This document shows positions 53,101 to 62,001 of a DNA stretch of 63,061 nucleotides, in pieces; the first letter of the stretch is position 1; every line of letters begins with the position of its first letter. The DNA is from Janthinobacterium sp. BJB426 (lineage in GTDB: Bacteria; Pseudomonadota; Gammaproteobacteria; Burkholderiales; Burkholderiaceae_D): positions 1 through 63,061 of the forward strand of contig NZ_PDZL01000026.1 in the NCBI RefSeq assembly GCF_002735705.1, given 5' to 3'. The notes beneath the pieces were generated by a model. It saw nothing but the letters and a program-made list of their open reading frames with translations. It had not been told where the DNA came from and did not search any database. The position numbers and the translations under genes were made by a program.

Positions 53101-54371
53101 TTCAACATGATCGGATGTTCACGGATCACGTCTTCCAGGATGTCCCACACGACCGGCTCTTGAATCTCGACCAGCTTTTTCGCGGCCTTGATCGTGGTAG
53201 CCAGACCCATCAGTTCCAGTTTATTGAAAATGAATGGTTTGAACAGTTCCAGCGCCATCAGTTTCGGCAAGCCGCACTGATGCAGTTTCAATTGCGGGCC
53301 CACGACGATGACCGAACGACCGGAGTAATCGACGCGTTTGCCCAGCAAGTTTTGACGGAAACGACCGCCTTTACCTTTGATCATCTCTGCCAAGGACTTC
53401 AGCGGACGCTTGTTGGCGCCGGTCATCGCTTTGCCGCGACGGCCGTTGTCCAGCAGCGAATCGACCGCTTCTTGCAGCATGCGCTTTTCGTTGCGCGTGA
53501 TGATCTCTGGAGCGCGCAGCTCCATCAGGCGTTTCAGACGGTTGTTACGGTTGATGACGCGGCGATACAGATCGTTCAGATCCGAGGTCGCGAAACGGCC
53601 ACCGTCCAGCGGTACCAGCGGACGCAATTCCGGCGGCAGCACTGGCAGCACTTCCATGATCATCCAGTCAGGCTTGATGCCCGAACGCTGGAACGCCTCC
53701 AACACCTTAAGGCGTTTGGCGTATTTCTTGATCTTGGCTTCGGATTTCGATTCCTTCAGTTCCACGCGCAGGGTTTCGGCATCGCGGTGGATGTCGATCG
53801 AGCGCAGCAGTTCACGGATACCTTCGGCGCCCATGAAGGCGGTGAAGTCGTCGCCGTACTCTTCGTACTTGGCGGCGTAGTCGTCTTCCGACATGATCTG
53901 GCACTTCTTCAGCGGGGTCATGCCTGGATCGGTCACGACGTATGCTTCAAAGTACAGCACGCGTTCGATGTCCCGCAGGGTCATGTCCAGGACCATGCCC
54001 AGACGCGACGGCAGCGACTTCAGGAACCAGATGTGCGCGGTCGGCGAGGCCAGCTCGATGTGGCCCATGCGCTCGCGGCGCACTTTGGCCAAGGTGACTT
54101 CGACGCCGCACTTTTCGCAGATCACGCCGCGGTGTTTCAGGCGCTTGTACTTGCCGCACAGGCATTCGTAATCCTTGATCGGGCCAAAGATCTTGGCGCA
54201 GAACAGGCCGTCGCGCTCAGGCTTGAAGGTACGGTAGTTGATGGTTTCCGGCTTCTTGACTTCGCCGTAGGACCACGAACGGATTTTCTCAGGCGAAGCG
54301 AGACCGATCTTGATTGCATCGAAGGTCTCGTTGGTCTGTACTTGCTTGAATAGATCGAGCAGTGCTTTCAT
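50130..54371 (-). CDS. rpoC: RNA polymerase beta' subunit
   Basis: 1,413 residues, full length for betaproteobacteria. The N-terminal zinc site CLCGKYK...CEKCGVE, the catalytic triad NADFDGDQMAVH and the second zinc site (CDTRFGLCAKCYGRD) are intact. It lies 109 nt after rpoB; a hairpin GCCCGGC / GCCGGGC (54419-54443) lies in that gap. A strong terminator follows. A 1,402-codon open frame on the other strand is a codon-bias shadow. Confidence 0.99.
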   Translation of the reverse strand: MKALLDLFKQVQTNETFDAIKIGLASPEKIRSWSYGEVKKPETINYRTFKPERDGLFCAKIFGPIKDYECLCGKYKRLKHRGVICEKCGVEVTLAKVRRERMGHIELASPTAHIWFLKSLPSRLGMVLDMTLRDIERVLYFEAYVVTDPGMTPLKKCQIMSEDDYAAKYEEYGDDFTAFMGAEGIRELLRSIDIHRDAETLRVELKESKSEAKIKKYAKRLKVLEAFQRSGIKPDWMIMEVLPVLPPELRPLVPLDGGRFATSDLNDLYRRVINRNNRLKRLMELRAPEIITRNEKRMLQEAVDSLLDNGRRGKAMTGANKRPLKSLAEMIKGKGGRFRQNLLGKRVDYSGRSVIVVGPQLKLHQCGLPKLMALELFKPFIFNKLELMGLATTIKAAKKLVEIQEPVVWDILEDVIREHPIMLNRAPTLHRLGIQAFEPVLIEGKAIQLHPLVCAAFNADFDGDQMAVHVPLSIEAQMEARTLMLASNNILFPSNGEPSIVPSQDIVLGLYYATREAINAKNEGMMFPDVSEVIRAYDNKEVELTTRVTVRITEYPKNAETGEFEKTVTRYETTIGRAILSEILPKGLPFSVLNRALKKKEISKLINTSFRKCGLRATVVFADKLMQSGFRLATRAGISICVDDMLVPPQKVTLIATAESEVKQIEQQYASGLVTAGERYNKVVDIWGKTSDEVGKAMMDQLKVEDVIRRDGTKSTQESFNAIYMMADSGARGSAAQIRQLAGMRGLMAKPDGSIIETPITANFREGLNVLQYFISTHGARKGLADTALKTANSGYLTRRLVDVTQDLVVIEDDCGTMNGAVMKALVEGGEVIEPLRDRILGRVVVHDVVNPETQETLYEAGTLMDEDMVEEIERLSIDEVKVRTPLTCDTRFGLCAKCYGRDLGRGMLVNAGEAVGVVAAQSIGEPGTQLTMRTFHIGGAASRAAVASSVEAKSNGTIRFTATMRYVTNGKGAQIVISRSGEVLITDDHGRERERHKVPYGATLIVKDGMVIKAGTALATWDPLTRPIITEYAGQVRFENVEEGVTVARQVDEVTGLSTLVAIDAKRRGSLTKTLRPQVKLINDANEEVKIAGTEHSVAIGFQVGALIMVKDGQQVSVGEVLARIPTESQKTRDITGGLPRVAELFEARSPKDAGMLAEVTGTVAFGKETKGKQRLEITDMDGNKHEFLITKDKQVLVHDGQVVNKGEMIVDGPADPQDILRLLGIEALARYIVDEVQDVYRLQGVKINDKHIEVIVRQMLRRVQIVNAGDTNYIVGEQVERSELLDENDRMAVENKIPATYENVLLGITKASLSTDSFISAASFQETTRVLTEAAIMGKRDGLRGLKENVIVGRLIPGGTGLAFHRARKEKEAWEVEERQALLLAEKASMAGEAAEALQDIETQQHHGDEA

Positions 54372-54418
54372 GTATCACTCCAGAGGTGATTAAATTTCTA
54401 TATTCCTGAGACTACATT

Positions 54419-54443
54419 GCCCGGCGTGGTTTCCCAGCCGGGC
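54419..54443 (-). promoter_or_regulatory. Hairpin in the rpoB-rpoC gap
   Basis: GCCCGGC / GCCGGGC, perfect 7-bp stem with 11-nt loop, not followed by a T-run. Probably an mRNA processing or stability element; no function is shown by the sequence. Confidence 0.45.
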
Positions 54444-54480
54444 TTTGTGTTTCCCAAACCAAATGACAGGGTGCTGTCGT

Positions 54481-57400
54481 TTAGTTGCGTTCGAGGTCGA
54501 TATCGATACCCAGCGAACGGATTTCCTTGACCAGCACGTTGAACGATTCCGGCATGCCGGCGTCGATCACGTGGTCGCCCTTGACGAGGTTCTCGTACAC
54601 TTTGGTACGGCCATTCACGTCATCGGACTTGACGGTCAACATCTCTTGCAAGACATACGACGCGCCATACGCTTCCAGTGCCCAGACTTCCATCTCACCG
54701 AAACGCTGACCACCGAACTGGGCTTTACCGCCCAGTGGCTGTTGCGTCACCAGCGAGTAAGGACCGGTCGAACGCGCATGCATCTTGTCATCGACCAAGT
54801 GATGCAGTTTCAGCATGTGCATGACGCCGACAGTGACCTTGCGCTCGAACGCTTCACCGGTGCGACCGTCATACATGGTCACCTGGTTTTTCGAAGCGGT
54901 CATGCCCAGGTTCTTGGCGATGTCGTCCGGATACGCCAGGTCCAGCATGCGGCGGATCTCTTCTTCATTGGCGCCGTCGAACACTGGCGTGGCGAATGGA
55001 ACACCTTTTTTCAGGTTTTCCGCCAGCTTCATGATCTCTTCGTCGTCGAAGTTATCCAGATCTTCCGCGCGGCCATTGTCGTTGTAGATCGTCGTCAGGT
55101 ACTTGCGCACTTGTTCGACCTTGGTTTGCGCCTTCAGCATTTCGCCGATACGGATACCCAGACCCTTGGCAGCCCAGCCCAAGTGAGTCTCGAGAATCTG
55201 ACCAACGTTCATCCGCGAAGGAACGCCCAGCGGGTTCAGCACAACGTCGGCTGGCGTGCCGTCGGCCATGTATGGCATGTCTTCCACAGGAACAATACGG
55301 GAAACCACACCCTTGTTACCGTGGCGACCTGCCATCTTGTCGCCCGACTGCAGGCGGCGTTTCACGGCCAGGTACACCTTGACCATTTTTTGCACGCCTG
55401 GTTGCAGCTCATCGCCTTGCGTCAGTTTCTTGCGCTTCTCTTCGAAGGCCAGATCGAACTGGTGACGCTTCTCGTTGATCGATTCCTTGATCGCTTCCAG
55501 CGCTACCGCTGCATCGTCGTCCGCAGGGCGGATGTCGAACCAGTGGTATTTGTCCAGATCGGCCAGGTAATCCTTGGTGATCTTGGCGCCTTTGGCCAGC
55601 TTTTTAGGGCCGCCATTGACAACTTTGCCGATCAGCATTTTTTCCAGACGCTGGAAGGCATCGCCTTCAACGATACGCATCTGGTCGTTCAGATCCAGAC
55701 GGAAGCGTTTCAGTTCGTCATCGATAATTTGCTGGGCACGCTTGTCGCGCACGATGCCTTCACGGGTGAAGACTTGCACGTCGATCACGGTACCGATCAT
55801 GCCCGAAGGCACGCGCAGCGACGTGTCTTTCACGTCCGAAGCTTTTTCGCCGAAAATCGCGCGCAGCAGCTTCTCTTCCGGGGTCAGCTGGGTTTCGCCT
55901 TTAGGCGTCACTTTACCAACCAGGGTGTCGCCGGCTTGTACTTCAGCGCCGATGTAGACGATACCGGATTCATCCAGACGTGCCAGCTGGTTTTCAGCCA
56001 GGTTCGAGATGTCGCGCGTAATTTCTTCCGCGCCCAGTTTCGTGTCACGGGCCACCACCGACAACTCTTCGATGTGAATCGAGGTGTAGCGGTCGTCCTT
56101 GACGACGTTTTCCGAGATCAGGATCGAATCTTCGAAGTTCAGACCATTCCATGGCATGAAGGCCACGGTCATGTTCTGGCCCAGCGCCAATTCACCCAGG
56201 TCGGTCGATGCGCCATCGGCGATCACGTCGCGCTTGGCAACACGGTCGCCCACTTGCACGATAGGACGCTGGTTGATGTTGGTGTTCTGGTTCGAACGGG
56301 TGTACTTGATCAGGTTGTAGATGTCGACGCCCACTTCACCAGCGGTTGCTTCGTCATCGTTCACGCGAATCACGACACGGCCCGCATCGATGTAATCGAC
56401 GATACCGCCACGCAAGGCTTGCACGGTGGTGCCCGAGTCGACCGCAACGGTGCGTTCGATACCGGTACCGACCAGCGCTTTTTCAGGACGCAAGCAAGGC
56501 ACAGCCTGGCGTTGCATGTTGGCGCCCATCAATGCACGGTTCGCATCATCGTGTTCGAGGAACGGAATCAGCGAGGCAGCGACGGAAACGATCTGGCCAG
56601 GTGCCACGTCCATGTACTGGATGCGCTCCGGGGAGACCAGGATGGTTTCGCCGGCTTCACGGGCCGAGACCAGTTCATCGGACAGCGTACCTTCATCGCT
56701 GATGGTCGCATTCGCCTGAGCGATGATGTAGCGACCTTCTTCGATGGCGGACAGGTAGTCGATCTGATCGGTAATCTTGGAGCCTTCGACCTTGCGGTAC
56801 GGGGTTTCCAGGAAGCCATATTCATTCAGGCGGGCATACAGAGCCAGCGAGTTGATCAGACCAATGTTCGGACCTTCCGGTGTCTCGATCGGGCAGACGC
56901 GGCCGTAGTGGGTCGGATGCACGTCGCGCACTTCAAAGCCGGCGCGTTCGCGTGTCAGACCGCCGGGTCCCAGAGCCGATACGCGGCGCTTGTGGGTAAT
57001 TTCCGACAGAGGATTGGTTTGGTCCATAAACTGCGACAACTGGGACGAACCGAAGAACTCGCGAATCGCGGCCGAAATCGGCTTCGAGTTGATCAGGTCG
57101 TGCGGCATCAGGTTGTCCGCTTCGGCTTGGCCGAGGCGTTCCTTGACGGCGCGTTCAACACGCACCAGACCGGCGCGGAATTGATTCTCGGCCAGTTCGC
57201 CTACGCAACGTACGCGACGGTTACCCAGGTGATCGATATCGTCGACTTCGCCGCGGCCATTGCGCAGTTCCACCAGGATCTTGATCACGGCCAGCACGTC
57301 TTCGTTCGACAGGGTCATGGCGCCGGTCAGTTCATCGCGGCCAATGCGGCGGTTGAACTTCATGCGGCCCACGGCCGACAGGTCGTAGCGGTCCGAGTTG

Positions 57401-58587
57401 TAGAACAGGCCATTGAACAGCGCTTCAACGGAGTCTTCCGTTGGCGGTTCGCCTGGACGCATCATGCGGTAGATCGCCACTTTCGCAGCCATCTGATCGG
57501 CGGTGTCGTCGATACGCAGGGTTTGCGAGATGTAGGCGCCCTGGTCCAGGTCGTTGGTGTACAAGGTCTGGATTTCGGAAATGTTGGCATCGCGCAGGCG
57601 GCCCAACAAGTCTTCGGTCAGCTCATCGTTCGCGGACGCGACGACTTCGCCGGTGTCGCCATCGACGATGTTCTTCGCCAATACGCGGCCCAGCAGGTAG
57701 TCTTCCGGTACGGAAATGTGCTTGATGCCGGCAGCTTCGATATCACGCACGTGTTTCGCGTTGATACGCTTGTCTTTCAGCACCAGGGTCTTGCCCGACT
57801 TGTCGACGATGTCGAAACGCGCCACTTCGCCGCGCAGACGCTCGGAGACGAATTCCATTTCCGCGCCTTCGGAGCGCAGGTTGAAATTGTCGAAGACGAA
57901 GAAGTTCGCCAGGATTTGCTCATGCGACATGCCGATAGCTTTGAGCAGGATCGTCACTGGCATCTTGCGGCGGCGGTCGACGCGGAAGAACAGGATGTCT
58001 TTCGGGTCGAACTCGAAGTCCAGCCACGAACCGCGGTAAGGAATGATACGCGCGGAGAACAGCAGTTTACCGGACGAGTGAGTCTTGCCGCGGTCGTGCT
58101 CGAAGAACACGCCAGGCGAACGGTGCAACTGGGAAACGATAACCCGCTCCGTGCCGTTGATGACGAACGAACCGGTGGTCGTCATGAGCGGCAATTCGCC
58201 CATGTAGACTTCCTGTTCCTTCATCTCTTTGACGACGGGCTTGGTTGGCGATTCCTTGTCCAGGATCACCAGGCGCACTTTCGCGCGCAGCGGCGACGCG
58301 AACGTCAGGCCACGTTGTTGACATTCTTTGACGTCAAAGGCAGGATCGCCCAGAACGTACGACAAGAATTCGAGACGCGCAAAACCATTGTGCGACACGA
58401 TAGGGAAAATCGAAGTGAAAGCCGACTGCAGGCCATCATTCTTGCGGCCGGACGGTGCTATGTCCTCTTGCAAGAAGCTATGATAAGACTCGAGCTGGGT
58501 CGCCAGCAGGAACGGAACGTGGTGAACGTTGGCGCGCTTCGCGAATGATTTGCGAATGCGTTTCTTCTCAGTAAATGAGTAGTGCAT
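54481..58587 (-). CDS. rpoB: RNA polymerase beta subunit
   Basis: 1,368 residues. The start MHYSFTEKKRIRK was chosen because CGGAG stands 6 nt before it; 30 upstream in-frame codons are part of the leader. The rifampicin-binding cluster reads SSQLSQFMDQTNPLSEITHK with Asp, Ser, His and Ser at the usual sites, i.e. the sensitive type. Active-site lysines lie in DGNKMAGRHGNKG-like sequence (SGDKMAGRHGNKG). It follows rplL by 244 nt. Confidence 0.99.
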   Translation of the reverse strand: MHYSFTEKKRIRKSFAKRANVHHVPFLLATQLESYHSFLQEDIAPSGRKNDGLQSAFTSIFPIVSHNGFARLEFLSYVLGDPAFDVKECQQRGLTFASPLRAKVRLVILDKESPTKPVVKEMKEQEVYMGELPLMTTTGSFVINGTERVIVSQLHRSPGVFFEHDRGKTHSSGKLLFSARIIPYRGSWLDFEFDPKDILFFRVDRRRKMPVTILLKAIGMSHEQILANFFVFDNFNLRSEGAEMEFVSERLRGEVARFDIVDKSGKTLVLKDKRINAKHVRDIEAAGIKHISVPEDYLLGRVLAKNIVDGDTGEVVASANDELTEDLLGRLRDANISEIQTLYTNDLDQGAYISQTLRIDDTADQMAAKVAIYRMMRPGEPPTEDSVEALFNGLFYNSDRYDLSAVGRMKFNRRIGRDELTGAMTLSNEDVLAVIKILVELRNGRGEVDDIDHLGNRRVRCVGELAENQFRAGLVRVERAVKERLGQAEADNLMPHDLINSKPISAAIREFFGSSQLSQFMDQTNPLSEITHKRRVSALGPGGLTRERAGFEVRDVHPTHYGRVCPIETPEGPNIGLINSLALYARLNEYGFLETPYRKVEGSKITDQIDYLSAIEEGRYIIAQANATISDEGTLSDELVSAREAGETILVSPERIQYMDVAPGQIVSVAASLIPFLEHDDANRALMGANMQRQAVPCLRPEKALVGTGIERTVAVDSGTTVQALRGGIVDYIDAGRVVIRVNDDEATAGEVGVDIYNLIKYTRSNQNTNINQRPIVQVGDRVAKRDVIADGASTDLGELALGQNMTVAFMPWNGLNFEDSILISENVVKDDRYTSIHIEELSVVARDTKLGAEEITRDISNLAENQLARLDESGIVYIGAEVQAGDTLVGKVTPKGETQLTPEEKLLRAIFGEKASDVKDTSLRVPSGMIGTVIDVQVFTREGIVRDKRAQQIIDDELKRFRLDLNDQMRIVEGDAFQRLEKMLIGKVVNGGPKKLAKGAKITKDYLADLDKYHWFDIRPADDDAAVALEAIKESINEKRHQFDLAFEEKRKKLTQGDELQPGVQKMVKVYLAVKRRLQSGDKMAGRHGNKGVVSRIVPVEDMPYMADGTPADVVLNPLGVPSRMNVGQILETHLGWAAKGLGIRIGEMLKAQTKVEQVRKYLTTIYNDNGRAEDLDNFDDEEIMKLAENLKKGVPFATPVFDGANEEEIRRMLDLAYPDDIAKNLGMTASKNQVTMYDGRTGEAFERKVTVGVMHMLKLHHLVDDKMHARSTGPYSLVTQQPLGGKAQFGGQRFGEMEVWALEAYGASYVLQEMLTVKSDDVNGRTKVYENLVKGDHVIDAGMPESFNVLVKEIRSLGIDIDLERN

Positions 58588-58757
58588 GGACACTCCGTGA
58601 GTGACAGAAAGGATAGAAAATTCAGGTTTTGCAAGTGTTCGTTTGCACCGCTGCGTGTGACACAGACGAAACCTCAAGGCTCTGCTTTCCGGCTTGAATC
58701 GAATAAAAACTGCTGCTACAACTACATGACAAATACGATGCAGACGACAAAGGAGCC

Positions 58758-58799
58758 AAAGTCGGATTTCCCCCCTTGCGAGGGGAAACCTCAGACTTT
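58758..58799 (-). promoter_or_regulatory. Hairpin in the rplL-rpoB gap (attenuator or RNase III site)
   Basis: A long interrupted stem: outer AAAGTC / GACTTT (58758-58763, 58794-58799) and inner TTTCCCC / GGGGAAA (58767-58773, 58782-58788). In E. coli the same gap contains an attenuator and RNase III site that set the rplL:rpoB ratio about 4:1. A like role is inferred. The rest of the 244-nt gap shows nothing else. Confidence 0.55.
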
Positions 58800-58831
58800 G
58801 ACTCGGGCGCTAACTGCCGCCGGTACAGATA

Positions 58832-59203
58832 TTACTTGATCGAAGCGGTTGCGCCGGCTTCTACCAGTTTCTTCTGTGCTGCTTCAGCGTCAGCTTTCGA
58901 CACTGCTTCTTTCACAGTTTTTGGTGCGCCATCGACCAGGTCTTTAGCTTCTTTCAAGCCCAGGCCGGTGATTTCGCGAACTGCTTTAATAACGCCAACT
59001 TTGTTTGCGCCGAAGGTGTCAAGGATGACGTTGAATTCGGTTTGTTCTTCAGCAGCTGCTGCTGGGCCTGCTGCAGGACCGGCCGAAGCCATTGCTGCTG
59101 CGGACACGCCGAATTTTTCTTCGAATGCTTTAACCAGGTCGTTCAGGTCCATTACGGACATGGCGCTAACTGCTTCCAGGATATCGTCTTTGCTAATTGC
59201 CAT
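58832..59203 (-). CDS. rplL: 50S ribosomal protein L7/L12
   Basis: 123 residues, dimeric stalk protein. N-terminal dimer domain (MAISKDDILEAVSAMSVMDL), Ala/Gly-rich hinge (about 38-52), and the C-terminal factor-binding domain with KVGVIKAVREITGLGLKEAK. It is acidic and Ala-rich as usual. It follows rplJ by 67 nt and is translated from the same message. Confidence 0.99.
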   Translation of the reverse strand: MAISKDDILEAVSAMSVMDLNDLVKAFEEKFGVSAAAMASAGPAAGPAAAAEEQTEFNVILDTFGANKVGVIKAVREITGLGLKEAKDLVDGAPKTVKEAVSKADAEAAQKKLVEAGATASIK

Positions 59204-59270
59204 TTTGAAACTCCTAAATTTATTACGTTAGTTACATCAGATTGGTACTGAGAGAAAAAAGCGCGCGCAA

Positions 59271-59810
59271 TTAAGCGGCTGCTGGGGCTTCTTCTGCTGC
59301 TGCTTCTGCAGGAGCTTCGGCGCCTTCGCCTTTTTTCGCTGCCAGGGCAGCCAGACCACGTGCAAAGCCCGAAACCGGAGCCAGCATAACGCCCAACAAC
59401 TGCGAAATGAGGACTTCACGGCTAGGAATGCTCGCCAACGCGGTGACAGCAGCTGTATCCAGCGGCTTGCCTGCGTAGTTACCTGCTTTGATGACCAGTT
59501 TGTCGTTGGTTTTAGCGAAGTCAGCGATGACTTTAGCTGCTGCAACGGCATCGGCCGAGATCGAGTAGATCAACGGGCCGGTCATGGCATCTGCCAGGCT
59601 GGCGAATGCGGTACCTTCAACGGAGCGACGAGCCAGAGTGTTTTTCAACACACGCAGGTACACGCCTTGGGCACGCGCTTTAGCACGCAGTTGCGTCAAG
59701 TGACCAACCTGGATGCCACGATATTCGGCCACGACGATCGTTTGCGCATTTGCTACTTGTGCGGAAACTTCGGCGACGACGGCCTTTTTGTCATTCAGAT
59801 TGAGACTCAC
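59271..59810 (-). CDS. rplJ: 50S ribosomal protein L10
   Basis: 179 residues, base of the ribosomal stalk. The start is a GTG (59808-59810) preceded by a perfect AAGGAGG at 6 nt; an upstream ATG frame adds 11 residues that no L10 has and would contain the Shine-Dalgarno. The conserved block VVAEYRGIQVGHLTQLRAKAR and the Ala/Glu-rich C-terminal helices that bind L12 dimers are present. Confidence 0.97.
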   Translation of the reverse strand: MSLNLNDKKAVVAEVSAQVANAQTIVVAEYRGIQVGHLTQLRAKARAQGVYLRVLKNTLARRSVEGTAFASLADAMTGPLIYSISADAVAAAKVIADFAKTNDKLVIKAGNYAGKPLDTAAVTALASIPSREVLISQLLGVMLAPVSGFARGLAALAAKKGEGAEAPAEAAAEEAPAAA

Positions 59811-60129
59811 GGTCAACCTCCTTAAATGATGTTCGGCAATCACAACCGAGTGGTTGAGCGCCTTGCATCGGTTCGAACACGGCGTCCGAAGTCAAGAAGT
59901 ACTAAACTGAGCGGATGGATTCACGCAGCATGAGGACTACAAAACTTGTTCGGGTACACCATCTGCGTTGGGCACCTGCCGTTGCCGGCAAGCCTATTAA
60001 CCTTCTGCATGTGCCATCGCAGTCGGCCCAACGGTCTTTGATTGTCTGCCTGCCTGGTGCGAACACCAGGCAGACAGCCCAAAGATGCGCCCACAGCGCC
60101 CGAAGGCGCGTGGGACTTGATTCTGTTAC
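59811..60129 (-). promoter_or_regulatory. rplJ leader (candidate L10-L12 feedback site)
   Basis: 319 nt without a gene between rplA and rplJ. It holds two GC-rich hairpins: CCCAC(A)GCGCC / GGCGCGTGGG (60090-60114) just after rplA, and TGCCTGGTG / CACCAGGCA (60051-60072), both with a CGAA loop that is UUCG in the RNA. In other bacteria this leader binds L10(L12)4 and controls rplJL translation. Specific protein-binding residues were not identified. Confidence 0.55.
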
Positions 60130-60825
60130 TTAAGCTGCCAGGCTAGCCTGGTCAACACGGACGCCAGCGCCCATGGTCGACGACAGCGAAACTTTGCGCA
60201 GGTACACGCCTTTGCTCGATGCTGGCTTGGCTTTGTTCAGTGCGTCGATCAGTGCGACCAGATTCGACTTCAGATCTGCGTCAGCGAACGATTTACGGCC
60301 GATGGTAGCGTGGATGATACCGGATTTGTCGGTACGGTACTGAACTTGACCGGCTTTCGCGTTTTTCACGGCGGTAGCGACGTCAGGAGTAACAGTGCCA
60401 ACTTTCGGGTTAGGCATCATGCCGCGTGGGCCCAGGATCTGACCCAGGGTACCAACGATACGCATGGTATCTGGCGAAGCGATAACGATGTCGAAAGGCA
60501 TGTCGCCGGCTTTGATCTGCTCAGCCAGGTCTTCCATACCAACGATGTCGGCGCCAGCTGCTTTGGCAGCTTCCGCTTTTTCGCCCGACGCGAATACAGC
60601 CACGCGTACGGTTTTGCCGGTACCAGCTGGCAGCACGACGGAGCCGCGCACCACTTGGTCGGATTTCTTAGGATCAACACCCAGTTGTACCGATACGTCG
60701 ATCGATTCATTGAACTTGGCCGTTGCGCACTCTTTGATCAGAGCGACAGCGTTGTCGAAAGCGTACACTTTGGTACGGTCGACTTTGGCTTTCAAAGCCT
60801 TGATACGTTTGGATAACTTAGCCAT
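60130..60825 (-). CDS. rplA: 50S ribosomal protein L1
   Basis: 231 residues, the L1 stalk protein. MAKLSKRIKALK start; conserved GTGKTVRVAVF and MMPNPKVGTVT are present. Its ATG overlaps the rplK stop by one base (TAATG), so the two are translationally coupled, as in the classical L11 operon where L1 represses both. Confidence 0.99.
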   Translation of the reverse strand: MAKLSKRIKALKAKVDRTKVYAFDNAVALIKECATAKFNESIDVSVQLGVDPKKSDQVVRGSVVLPAGTGKTVRVAVFASGEKAEAAKAAGADIVGMEDLAEQIKAGDMPFDIVIASPDTMRIVGTLGQILGPRGMMPNPKVGTVTPDVATAVKNAKAGQVQYRTDKSGIIHATIGRKSFADADLKSNLVALIDALNKAKPASSKGVYLRKVSLSSTMGAGVRVDQASLAA

Positions 60826-61259
60826 TATACAACACCTTCCACCGTGATACCAATCGAACGAGCGGAACCAGCGATGGTGCGTACAGCAGCATCCATGTCG
60901 GCAGCGGTCAGATCAGGGGTTTTCAATTTAGCGATTTCTTCAGCTTGTGCGCGGGTCAGCGTACCGACTTTGTCGGTATGTGGCTTCGGCGAACCTTTGG
61001 TGATCGCAGCAGCTTTTTTGATCAGGTAGGTTGCTGGAGGCGTCTTCATCACGAAGGTGAAGGACTTGTCAGCGAACGCGGTGATCACGACTGGAATCGG
61101 CATGCCTGGCTCCAGACCTTGGGTCTGTGCATTGAAGGCCTTGCAGAATTCCATGATGTTCAGACCACGTTGACCCAGAGCTGGACCGATTGGTGGGGAT
61201 GGGTTTGCTTTACCAGCTGGCACTTGCAGCTTGATAAAACCAATGATTTTCTTTGCCAT
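60825..61259 (-). CDS. rplK: 50S ribosomal protein L11
   Basis: 144 residues. The N-terminal proline-rich GKANPSPPIGPALGQRG and the C-terminal rRNA-binding domain are typical; the Pro residues targeted by thiostrepton-type resistance are unaltered. A GC stem GCCCCGCC / GGCGGGGC (61290-61316) lies in the 115-nt gap to nusG and has no T-run. Confidence 0.99.
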   Translation of the reverse strand: MAKKIIGFIKLQVPAGKANPSPPIGPALGQRGLNIMEFCKAFNAQTQGLEPGMPIPVVITAFADKSFTFVMKTPPATYLIKKAAAITKGSPKPHTDKVGTLTRAQAEEIAKLKTPDLTAADMDAAVRTIAGSARSIGITVEGVV

Positions 61260-61289
61260 GATGGCTCCTATCTTGGATTGAGTAGTAGC

Positions 61290-61316
61290 GCCCCGCCGAT
61301 CCTACCCTGGCGGGGC
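61290..61316 (-). promoter_or_regulatory. Hairpin in the nusG-rplK gap
   Basis: GCCCCGCC / GGCGGGGC, perfect 8-bp stem with an 11-nt loop, without T-run. It lies 30 nt before rplK; it may form part of a leader where L1 regulates rplK translation, but this is a guess from position. Confidence 0.4.
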
Positions 61317-61374
61317 TCCTCTGACCGGATTTTGCTGAGACTGCCGCAACGCTCCTGGTGGCGCTTGCTAATGC

Positions 61375-62001
61375 TTAAACTTTTTCGACCTGGCCGAATT
61401 CGAGCTCTACCGGGGTAGCGCGGCCGAAAATGGTGACCGAAACGCGTACTTTGGATTTCTCGTAGTTGACTTCTTCGACATTGCCGTTGAAATCGGTGAA
61501 CGGGCCATCCTTGATACGGACTTGCTCGCCCACTTCGTACAAGGTTTTTGGACGGGGCTTTTCAACACCTTCCTGCATCTGCTTCATGATGCCGTCGATT
61601 TCGCGCGCGGAGATCGGCGTCGGCTTGTTCGACTTGCCACCAATGAAACCGGTAACCTTGCTGGTGTTCTTGACCAAGTGCCAGCTCTCGTCCGTCATTT
61701 CCATTTCAACCAGCACATAGCCAGGATAGAAACGACGCTCGGTGACGGACTTCACGCCATTCTTGACTTCGACAACTTCTTCGATCGGCACCAGGATCTG
61801 GCCGAACTGGTCTTGCATGCCCGCGCGCTCGATGCGCTCGGTCAGTGCGCGCATGACGCTTTTTTCCATGCCGGAATAAGCATGCACGACATACCAGCGC
61901 TTGCTGCTCACTGGCACGCTCAGCGCTGCACCAGTGTCCGCCACCGGAGCGTCGCCCGGAACGGACTCGTCCGCCGCTTCATCATGCACATTTTCGCTCA
62001 T
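61375..62001 (-). CDS. nusG: Transcription termination/antitermination factor NusG
   Basis: 208 residues. NGN domain beginning RWYVVHAYSGMEK, with FYPGYVLVEMEM, and C-terminal KOW domain with VRIKDGPFTDFNGNVEEV. An N-terminal extension of about 35 residues, acidic and low in complexity, precedes the NGN domain; E. coli NusG lacks it. The ATG overlaps the secE stop by one base (TAATG); an ATG four codons upstream is less likely. Confidence 0.98.
   Translation of the reverse strand: MSENVHDEAADESVPGDAPVADTGAALSVPVSSKRWYVVHAYSGMEKSVMRALTERIERAGMQDQFGQILVPIEEVVEVKNGVKSVTERRFYPGYVLVEMEMTDESWHLVKNTSKVTGFIGGKSNKPTPISAREIDGIMKQMQEGVEKPRPKTLYEVGEQVRIKDGPFTDFNGNVEEVNYEKSKVRVSVTIFGRATPVELEFGQVEKV

Noticed and set aside
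50145..58548. Open frames of about 1,400 and 1,370 codons on the plus strand opposite rpoC and rpoB
   Set aside because: Highly biased GC codon use of the real genes removes stops on the other strand; the translations have no recognisable domains.
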